Shown here: piece by piece, positions 58,701 to 64,000 of the stretch
How the letters are laid out: every line of letters starts with the position of its first letter
Position numbering within the stretch: the stretch's first letter is position 1
From: a virus
DNA length: 64,000 nt
Virus record (IMG/VR): IMGVR_UViG_3300048838_000238
Span: 1-64,000 of that record
Direction: 5' to 3' (one strand)
Made by a program: the position numbers and the translations under genes
The notes under the pieces: generated by a model
Told to the model about the DNA's origin: nothing
What the model saw: only the letters and a program-made list of their open reading frames with translations
The model's database searches: none

Positions 58701-60116
58701 CTGCGCCTTGGCGACGGCTTCGACTTGCGCGGCTGATACGCTCGCTGCCGCTTCCCGTTCTGCGGCTGCCGATTCACGGGCCATCTTCGTCTGATTTGTA
58801 TAGAACTGCTTTTTCAGTCCTTCCCGTTTCTTTATGACGACTTCTTGCTCTTTGGCTGAAAGCTGCATGAACTTCGAATCGTCTACCAAGCCGGCGCGTT
58901 GAGCGTTCGCGACTCGCTTCTGCCACTCCAGCTTCCACTCGGCGGTTCGCTTGGCGATGTCCTTTTCTTCGCGTTCTCGTTCGCGAATCCGATCTAAGAT
59001 GCCCTGCTCTCTTTGCCGGTTGTCGTAGCGGTCCTCGCCTGCCTCGTCCTGCGCTGCCTGGCTGACGACGGGCCGCGTCGATCGGCCACGAGGTGCATTG
59101 CGTGACGTCGGCGATTCCGGCTGTCCTGTCGCCGCTGGAGGGCTTCCTGGAAGAGACGCAAGGATTCGCTTCTTGGCGTCGACCATCCGCTTAGTTTCGG
59201 CGATGCCGTGGTCCGCTTGTCCGGACTCGATGGCGCGGATTTTCCGATCGAGTTCAGCGGTCCATACTCCGTAGTCGCGAAGAATCCGCTTAATGCGATC
59301 CGTTTCCGATTCCTTGGTCGCGACCGCCGTGCTGCTCGGCGGAGGGACATTGGTAGGCGCGTCGTTTCTTGCAACGACGTCGACTCGATTTGCGGGGACG
59401 TTCGGCTTGCTCGGGGCCGGCTGAACGATCGGCGATTCCGGCAGAGAACCACGACCCGATTGGCTGCCGTACACTTCTGCCAAGATTCGTTTCTTCGCGT
59501 CGACCATCCGACGTGTTTCGGCGACGGCATGATCAGCCATGCCGGTTTCAATGGCGCGGATCTTCTGGTCGTGTTCGCCATAGGCAGCTTCGTGTTCGCG
59601 CAGTATCCGCTTCACTCTGTCGGTTTCTGCCTCGGGACCGCGTCCGCCGGCCGGCAAGTCCTGGACCTGCGGAACCCGATACTGATCACCCGGCTTGCTG
59701 GCGGCTGGCGTGCCCCGGTTGGCTGCTGTAACACTCGATTGTGGAACGCTGCGCTGCGGAGCATTCGCAAACGCCTTCATTTGATCGGTGGCGGACTGAA
59801 AGACAGATCGAATCTGCCCCACGACAGCCGCGCCGGTCGCCTCGATGGCACTCTTCGCGCCGTCTCTCGCCGCCCGGAATGCCGACAGTTGTTCGCGGCC
59901 GAAACCGCGATTCAGCAACTCGACTTCCCGCTTGATCTGATCGCTCGCGGACGTTGCGTGACGAGACACATCGCGCATCGAGGACGCGATTGTCTGCTGC
60001 GTGGCAGTGACCTGCTTGCCTAAGTCCGATAAGACTTTAGAGGTTGCCGGATGAGCCTCGACGCCAACCCGAAAAAGAACGTCCGCGCCGCCGCCTTTTG
60101 TTTTTTTCTTAGCCAT
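55767..60116 (-). CDS. Tail tape measure protein
   Basis: 1449 residues, the longest tail gene besides the adhesin. N-terminus holds two copies of a ~50-residue repeat (KRILRxxxxxxxEHDxKIRAIExGxADH...MVDAKKRILA). 600-760 is extreme Ala/Gly sequence with a hydrophobic stretch (IGVPVAAAIAAVASSVLAGI). 800-1300 is coiled coil (Lys/Glu/Gln/Arg). This matches tape measures, which set tail length and sit in the tube. Length times 1.5 A per residue would predict a tail near 217 nm (inference). It follows the chaperone genes. Confidence 0.85.
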   Translation of the reverse strand: MAKKKTKGGGADVLFRVGVEAHPATSKVLSDLGKQVTATQQTIASSMRDVSRHATSASDQIKREVELLNRGFGREQLSAFRAARDGAKSAIEATGAAVVGQIRSVFQSATDQMKAFANAPQRSVPQSSVTAANRGTPAASKPGDQYRVPQVQDLPAGGRGPEAETDRVKRILREHEAAYGEHDQKIRAIETGMADHAVAETRRMVDAKKRILAEVYGSQSGRGSLPESPIVQPAPSKPNVPANRVDVVARNDAPTNVPPPSSTAVATKESETDRIKRILRDYGVWTAELDRKIRAIESGQADHGIAETKRMVDAKKRILASLPGSPPAATGQPESPTSRNAPRGRSTRPVVSQAAQDEAGEDRYDNRQREQGILDRIREREREEKDIAKRTAEWKLEWQKRVANAQRAGLVDDSKFMQLSAKEQEVVIKKREGLKKQFYTNQTKMARESAAAEREAAASVSAAQVEAVAKAQAIQNQYTSSRRALMGSLAESTASVMQLARGIGMLGLVGDENMEDFVKGLAKLQGTFDVVVGGMQSIQRLSGVWTNLRSMMDAASAASAIGGTKSTAMTAALAREAVAANAAAAAYMRLNAGRGGGGAAGAAGNAATRFAASAAGRAAASGTASAAGIAAGRFTTGAATGAAGSAVSGEATRGVGNAAIKGAATGVAATAAKSALTGAGAAGTATAAGAATTGAAGAGAAGAGAATGGMTAATIGVPVAAAIAAVASSVLAGIVTKDFAKGISSSGFGGGMKQGSVGDNIATGEVKFMAMLDKMAAKTGLSSEARAGAIDALISPIGKLIPGLNGFGKAITDLTATSARVERAEKARADSKERMLKELEQHRREMDLERQRTEQRDELGFQENDVKRFVANADQEDKQSALDRKIAGEKRSLEHDRNPAEFAARSQKIAGLEKQRRDSGADFLSPEMLEKRTLLIKKQQDALNDLAKIRKQETEDLNSSGNVNADIRNLELKKQSAKGLSDNEKQSLDELTRKRDEADQKIQDAHARAIAAGKDRLAIENEITKAKLAANRAAIADLHREIELRGQIAEMERGRIDNARQKFGQMDVSDQKKLVLAAERVRKEGLEFDRTGMSKADRDKIGAAKTEYTAAQKELAESGDALKTLKTGKGNKFTDAQGELEAAREAQKKLLEKQESEKKDAFGFDKKQSPEAAKEQFAARQAAAKRIKEAQEAVRAASTESPDRKEKIKAAEERHAKAKERMAKAMNSRDMVQFDVAQTSQEKRKRDGEVNAIKAKQQAGMPISGDEQQKLEDAENRRRDAIASGLSREDRNILGSSGLRVGEDIQRRGFDQSARAGGFGRVEDILGGDERARANDADRNKRQLQDEVVARESQNRNTVQEHESRSRPAHDKLAEEISAKVTTKTDVNVTVVTDRDEVLRQIQNALNVNTDRDNQAILAEVSKMLAADKQTRNLQVTQVTASRKAGIPR

Positions 60117-60129
60117 TACGTGATTGTAT

Positions 60130-60201
60130 CACGAAGAAAAAAGCCGCCCGCGCCGCTGACTAACCTTACGGGGCCGGTTGCGATGCCGGCGCGGCGCGGG
60201 C
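60130..60201 (-). terminator. Terminator-like hairpin before tape measure
   Basis: Arms GCCCGCGCCGC (60146-60156) and its complement (60191-60201), 34-nt loop, followed on the minus strand by CTTTTTTCTT. A second palindrome CGTGAT-TGT-ATCACG (60119-60133) lies immediately before the tape measure ATG, which lacks a clear ribosome site. Confidence 0.6.
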
Positions 60202-60267
60202 TAAGGATCGCATCTATGCGGACCATCCGAGCGAGCGGGCCTTGTCCAGGATGGCGGACTCATCCGC

Positions 60268-60561
60268 CTAATCCCACCGCTGACGCTGTTGTTGCGCGAC
60301 ATGCTCGCGCTGCAACCGCACCTCGTACCACACCGGCTCCGTGACGTGGTGCCTGTGCTCCTGATGTGTGAGGGTGTTTCCTCCCAACACGTATTCACGG
60401 TCGCCGTCGACCGCTACCGAACCAATCAACTCGTGTGCGTGCCCAGTCCGCTCGCCTGCGATGCGAATGCCAACGCGGCCTTCCTGGACTTGCGCACCGG
60501 TCGGCAACTCGCCAACCGGAACCAACAACACGTCACCCTGCCTGATTGCCACTGCATTCAT
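60268..60561 (-). CDS. RQGDVLLVPV-type partner of DUF6745 protein
   Basis: 97 residues. VAIRQGDVLLVPVGELPTGA, ERTGHAHELIG and LTHQEHRHHV-TEPVWYEV match a small protein that neighbours DUF6745 genes in bacteria. Many His. One base separates it from the DUF6745-like gene, so they are probably translated together. Function unknown. Confidence 0.65.
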   Translation of the reverse strand: MNAVAIRQGDVLLVPVGELPTGAQVQEGRVGIRIAGERTGHAHELIGSVAVDGDREYVLGGNTLTHQEHRHHVTEPVWYEVRLQREHVAQQQRQRWD

Positions 60562-60562
60562 C

Positions 60563-61651
60563 TTAGCTCTCTCTTTCTGGACGGTACTCGTCCGGATTCA
60601 TTGAAAATGTCCATGCCACGGCAGCACGGATACGTTGTGATGCCGTCTCGCCAGAACGAAGCGGCATTGCGAATTGGGCTGGCACACCGATGCGGTGTTG
60701 CTGTCCGGTTGACGGGCAGCGGACACAGACTTGAGCCTGCGAGACTCGGGCCGTCGTCCCATCGACAGTACGATTAGTAATGATCGCGCCGTCATCGCTG
60801 GCACAAACCAACACCGGGTTCCATATGCTGATTGCGTCGTCTTCTCCGCGTGGACCGAGCCAGTCTAGTAGTCGCAAGTCATCACTATTAGACTCGCGAT
60901 CATGGTCGCCATCGCGGCGAGAAGAGAAGGTGCGGTAGACCGCGATCTGCTCGTACCAAGGTACCGCAGTCCAGTCTCTATTATCCCACAGGGATGCCTG
61001 GTGCTGCGTGCCGAACACGCGGGCCAGCGTGCCGATCGCAGCGCGGCGACCAGCATTGCGAGCGCCTAGTGGTCGATTTGTGTTGTATTCCTCATTGGCT
61101 TGCAACGCAAGATCCGCGAGTGCAACCCGCAGCCCCCAACCGGCCAAGATGCGATTAGCGGTGCGGCGCGCCTCACGTAGCCATCGCTCAGCCAGTCCAG
61201 GTGACTGGAATCGCTGAGCTACGTTTACTGGCGAAACCAAGCAAGCCGGGCTGCCAATTCCCCGCGGACTAATACCGCGAGTGAATACCGCCGACAGTAA
61301 AGGGTACTCCGGCACCGCCCGCAGCCACCCGCAGACGCGGCGGGCATGGGAGTAGACGCGGTCCACCTCACATAGAGTTGACTCGCTCCACCGTGCAGAC
61401 CAATGGCATGGCACGCCGCTAATCAGATACCCGTGTCCCCAGTTGCGGGGCAGCTTCTCTTGCATTTCACGCGGCCAGTACATGACCGCGTTCTCTAGCC
61501 ATCTCTCAATCACGGCTCGCCGAATGAATGGCGAGCGACTCGGAGACTGGGCGTGATGCCATCGGACATGCCGGCGACCGAATGCACCGGGCGTGCGAAC
61601 GGGGCGGTCTACAGATAGATGATCTCGGACTTCGGCGGTAAGTACACACAT
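60563..61651 (-). CDS. DUF6745-like protein
   Basis: 362 residues from ATG 61651 (GGAGTGAC upstream). The C-terminal signature QVCVRCPSTGQQHRIGVPAQ and AVAWTFSMNPDEYRPE matches the DUF6745 ending I recall (CPSTG...VPP...AVAWTFGMxPxxYxP). The N-terminal part is Arg/Trp-rich. It forms a conserved pair with the gene at 60268. In the phage it sits between the tail chaperone and tape measure, which is unusual. Confidence 0.6.
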   Translation of the reverse strand: MCVLTAEVRDHLSVDRPVRTPGAFGRRHVRWHHAQSPSRSPFIRRAVIERWLENAVMYWPREMQEKLPRNWGHGYLISGVPCHWSARWSESTLCEVDRVYSHARRVCGWLRAVPEYPLLSAVFTRGISPRGIGSPACLVSPVNVAQRFQSPGLAERWLREARRTANRILAGWGLRVALADLALQANEEYNTNRPLGARNAGRRAAIGTLARVFGTQHQASLWDNRDWTAVPWYEQIAVYRTFSSRRDGDHDRESNSDDLRLLDWLGPRGEDDAISIWNPVLVCASDDGAIITNRTVDGTTARVSQAQVCVRCPSTGQQHRIGVPAQFAMPLRSGETASQRIRAAVAWTFSMNPDEYRPERES

Positions 61652-61726
61652 CGTTGTCACTCCTTGTGGCTTCGCGGGCCACGGCTGCAACTCCATCAGT
61701 TGCCGATTTACGCTTGTTTCTTACAG

Positions 61727-61755
61727 GTAATTCGCCGCAATCCGGCGAATCTTGG
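61727..61755 (-). promoter_or_regulatory. FliA-like promoter without operator
   Basis: Minus strand: CCAAGATTC, 10 nt, GGCGAATTAC. No operator palindrome nearby. Drives the DUF6745 pair inside the tail gene region. Confidence 0.7.
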
Positions 61756-61817
61756 GAAGTTTTTTTCACGAAATCAGTGTACTATTCGCGAAACAGAACC
61801 GCCATCGCGCCGTCGGA

Positions 61818-61985
61818 TCACCGCAACAAGAGCAAGAGCCAAAGCAACCAACTTTGGTTATCTTCAGAGACCTTTTTGCCGACGCCGGCAAGATGGTCCG
61901 TTTTAGCGACTTCGTTCACCGGACGTGGCGGCGCTGCGGATGGCGATGAAAACTTGTCCTTTAATGGAGGTCCGTTGTGACCCAT
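61818..61985 (-). CDS. 55-aa protein with hydrophobic C-terminus
   Basis: ATG 61985 with GGAG 7 nt upstream. Hydrophilic body (GHNGPPLKDKFSSPSAAPPR) ending in SWLLWLLLLLR, a possible membrane anchor. Just after the chaperone GT stop. Function unknown. Confidence 0.55.
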   Translation of the reverse strand: MGHNGPPLKDKFSSPSAAPPRPVNEVAKTDHLAGVGKKVSEDNQSWLLWLLLLLR

Positions 61986-61997
61986 GATTAGCTCCAG

Positions 61998-62408
61998 CTA
62001 TTCGCGAAAGAGAACAGCCAGCGCCCCGGCTAGTTCGTTCGCGAGTTGCTTAGACCTCTGGCGAGAAAGCAGCGTCTCGCATATTTCAAATCCGCGACGG
62101 GTCCAAGCATCCCCTGGATCGGCCACGCCGCCGCCCATAGCGCGATGCTCGTAGTAGAGTTGCAGGAGCTGCTCGTTGCGCGCCGAGAGAACGTGAAGAT
62201 ACTCTCTCTCGGGTGACTCCTTGGGGCACTGAAATCCGCCCCGGCAAGGCGGTGGACCGTACTGGATGACGGGAAGCAACTCGCCGTCGCCTACCATGTA
62301 CGTCTCGCGCTCGCCGGTCTTCATGTTGAAGACGAACTTCTGGCACTCAGAGCAAGGGATATTGGCGATCTGCGGGCTGTTGATCCTGAGCAACAACCCG
62401 CCGATTAG
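61998..62408 (-). CDS. Tail assembly chaperone T part (-1 frame)
   Basis: Reads on from the slippery site at 62408-62414 in the -1 frame for 136 residues to TAG 61998. There is no good start codon of its own (only TTG at 62396). CSECQKFVF, GFQC and LQLYYEHRAMGGG are recognisable in the family. As in other siphoviruses, the fused GT protein, about 289 residues, would bind the tape measure. Confidence 0.75.
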   Translation of the reverse strand, partial: LIGGLLLRINSPQIANIPCSECQKFVFNMKTGERETYMVGDGELLPVIQYGPPPCRGGFQCPKESPEREYLHVLSARNEQLLQLYYEHRAMGGGVADPGDAWTRRGFEICETLLSRQRSKQLANELAGALAVLFRE

Positions 62409-62866
62409 TTTCCCTCTGCTCCCCGCTGCCGCTCGCCAGATACCGTAGTCCCGGCGATCGCCGCTTCCAGTTCCAAGTCAGCTTCGTCGGTGACTTGCTT
62501 CTGCGTCCATTCGGGATCTGGGTCGGAGATCTGGCTGCCGTAGATCACGATCGCGGCCAGCCGGTCCCAAATATCGAAGAACAGCGTCAAGATAAATTCG
62601 GCGGTAATCGGCGCTTCGCTGCCGTCTTTCAGTTTGATGTCCCAGGACTTGATCCGAGATGCCAAGGCGCGGGCAAAGAGCAAGTCTTGAGCGGCCGGCG
62701 ACTTACCGTGCATTGAACCAAGCAAGGTACTGCGCTCGGTGATCAGCGTCGGCCGATAGCGAAACTTCACCGCTGGGTGCAAGAACGGAGCTTCGGCGAC
62801 ATAGCCATGCAGACTCCAGCCGTCGTCACCAGGAGGGCTGTAGCACAGAGTATTTGGGCACGACAC
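62405..62866 (-). CDS. Tail assembly chaperone G
   Basis: 153 residues. YRPTLITERSTLLGSM, LFARALASRIKSWDI, AEFILTLFFDIWDRLAAIVI. It precedes the tape measure gene, and ends GAG GGA AAC TAA, exactly the phase needed for -1 slippage. It would help tail tube and tape measure assembly. 18 bp separate it from the upstream gene. Confidence 0.75.
   Translation of the reverse strand: MSCPNTLCYSPPGDDGWSLHGYVAEAPFLHPAVKFRYRPTLITERSTLLGSMHGKSPAAQDLLFARALASRIKSWDIKLKDGSEAPITAEFILTLFFDIWDRLAAIVIYGSQISDPDPEWTQKQVTDEADLELEAAIAGTTVSGERQRGAEGN
62408..62414 (-). promoter_or_regulatory. Programmed -1 frameshift site (G GGA AAC)
   Basis: Heptamer GGGAAAC in zero-frame phase G GGA AAC, followed by TAA. The -1 frame is open for 136 further codons. 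No pseudoknot was modelled. Confidence 0.8.
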
Positions 62867-62884
62867 GGTAGAGTTTCCCTTCAG

Positions 62885-63250
62885 CTATCGAGTGTCTTCG
62901 GCGCCAGTCTCGTCAGGTCCAGTCACAGCTTCTGCCACCGCTGGCGGCGCGAAGACTTTCGGTAGATCGCGGACCTTCTGGACCGGAACGTCAGCGACTG
63001 GCTTGATATTCGGCCGCGACTTGGGCTTTCGGTCCTTGAATTTTTGGCCCTTTGGCTTCTCCGGATCGACCGGTTTTGGAATCGGCTCGGTCATGGCCGT
63101 GATCGTCAGATAGATGCCGTCATCGCCGGAAACGTACTCCACGTCCGTGTACGCGGACGGATTCGAGAACGCGCGCCGGATGTTGCGGATAAGCTCATCC
63201 AGCTTCTCGCGCTTCCGTGGGTCGTCGTGGGCGATTCGGATCTTTTTCAT
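62885..63250 (-). CDS. Hypothetical protein (121 aa)
   Basis: KKIRIAHDDPRKREKLDELI then a beta-rich middle and a basic Pro-rich second half (PKGQKFKDRKPKSRP). Located between tail tube and chaperone genes, so perhaps a minor tail or assembly protein. Unrecognised. Confidence 0.55.
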   Translation of the reverse strand: MKKIRIAHDDPRKREKLDELIRNIRRAFSNPSAYTDVEYVSGDDGIYLTITAMTEPIPKPVDPEKPKGQKFKDRKPKSRPNIKPVADVPVQKVRDLPKVFAPPAVAEAVTGPDETGAEDTR

Positions 63251-63298
63251 GGCACACTCGGTCTGAGGTTTGAGCGACTAGCAACTAGCCGTTAGCTA

Positions 63299-64000
63299 TT
63301 ACACTGTCGCGTCGTTGATGATTTGGATCGCGTTCGGAATCGCGTCGCCGTCCAGCGTCCGCGCCGTGAACACCAGCCGCTGCCGAAGCTCGGTCGAACT
63401 GCCTTCCAAGCCTGGCAACTCGGGAGCGATCTGCAAGCACGGGAACAAGAACGACAAGCTGCGCCCGCCATTCGTGTAGACGATCGAGGCGGCCACGCCC
63501 GCGAGCGCGATTTCATTCAGGTCGATGTCGTTGGTGGTAAACGGCGAATCGCAAGAGAACGTGATATTACGTCCGCCTTGTGGCAGTTCCGTACGAGTCG
63601 AACTTGTGAAGAACCGCTCGGTATCGAGCATGTTGTCGACCATCACTTCGACGTTGTCGACTGGTCGCGCCGTGCCGTCGATCGTGATGACCGCTTGATT
63701 GTGGATGTACGGCTGCAAGATGCTCAGGTCTAGCGTCGGGAACGTGTCAGCCGATGCCTTGGCTTGCGTCAGCCCCTCCAGTTCCCAGTTGAGCCTCAAT
63801 AATTGCCCGGCGCTGGACGTGAACGTCGCCTTGGACGTCCGCATGTCAGTGTGGTTGTAGACCGCGATCTTGCGGTCAACCGTGAGCGGAAAGTATTGCG
63901 TCAGATACGCCGGATCAAGCGTATTTCCAGAGAACGCACCGCCGAAGATCAACGGCAGAATCGCCGTGAGTTCATCGGGTCGCGGCGCCCACGCCATCGC
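63299..64000 (-). CDS. Major tail (tube) protein, 5' end outside window
   Basis: At least 232 residues; the frame is open to the window edge and the ATG at 63997 may be internal. PDELTAILPLIFGG, FPLTVDRKIAVYNHTDMRTS, LRLNWELEGLTQAKAS, then strand-rich sequence; the layout matches siphovirus tail tube proteins, and chaperone and tape measure genes follow. Assembles into the tail tube. Confidence 0.65.
   Translation of the reverse strand, partial: AMAWAPRPDELTAILPLIFGGAFSGNTLDPAYLTQYFPLTVDRKIAVYNHTDMRTSKATFTSSAGQLLRLNWELEGLTQAKASADTFPTLDLSILQPYIHNQAVITIDGTARPVDNVEVMVDNMLDTERFFTSSTRTELPQGGRNITFSCDSPFTTNDIDLNEIALAGVAASIVYTNGGRSLSFLFPCLQIAPELPGLEGSSTELRQRLVFTARTLDGDAIPNAIQIINDATV

Overview
The window looks like part of a temperate tailed phage (siphovirus-like) of a Planctomycetota host, in its unintegrated form. 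Phage evidence: a tail tube protein, a tail-chaperone frameshift pair, a 1449-residue tape measure, putative hub and fibre genes, a RecT/exonuclease/SSB set, replication proteins, an integrase and an attP-like site lying between phage genes on both sides. Host evidence: an SHD1-domain secreted protein, a Ycf46/DUF1257/DUF2997 set, a probable DUF6745 pair, a CsrA-like protein and a planctomycete-style integrase. All genes but one lie on the minus strand, packed with ATGA/GTGA stop-start overlaps. Capsid, portal, terminase and any DNA polymerase are not in the window.

Layout in the direction of transcription (high to low coordinates): 64000-60117, tail tube, chaperone G/GT, DUF6745-like pair; 60116-55767, tape measure; 55770-54829, a plus-strand SHD1 moron; 54572-49968, small accessory genes, a DNA methylase and a homing endonuclease; 49967-37798, baseplate/fibre genes including a seven-bladed propeller adhesin, three tandem paralogues, a glycosyltransferase and a methyltransferase; 37698-35641, small genes, a tRNA-like element and an HTH protein; 35640-34229, attP and integrase; 34204-22125, an FliA/WhiG-like sigma factor with recombination and replication genes; 22120-7980, helicase, permuted AAA ATPase, methyltransferase, sliding clamp and many small genes; 7809-3253, a membrane/secreted cassette with an intein-bearing cysteine peptidase; 3222-1, phosphoesterase, nucleotide-pool enzymes and a repeat protein.

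The most striking feature is a dispersed regulatory network. Fifteen minus-strand sites share a promoter-like layout (about CCAAGATTC, 10 nt, GGCGAATAAC) that resembles FliA-type promoters. Sixteen copies of a 19-bp palindrome (CTATATC, 5 nt, GATATAG) lie just downstream of the -10 box, across the -35 box, or alone before genes. The phage sigma gene has two such promoters in tandem, followed by a leader ORF that runs through an intrinsic terminator. I infer a phage-wide, self-regulated sigma/repressor circuit.

Other notable points: an AAA ATPase whose Walker B precedes Walker A; a phage sliding clamp with five gene products carrying clamp-binding-like QxxLF peptides, one only 32 residues long; an intein interrupting the catalytic cysteine of a papain-like protein; and an attP carrying the 5' half of tRNA-Asn.
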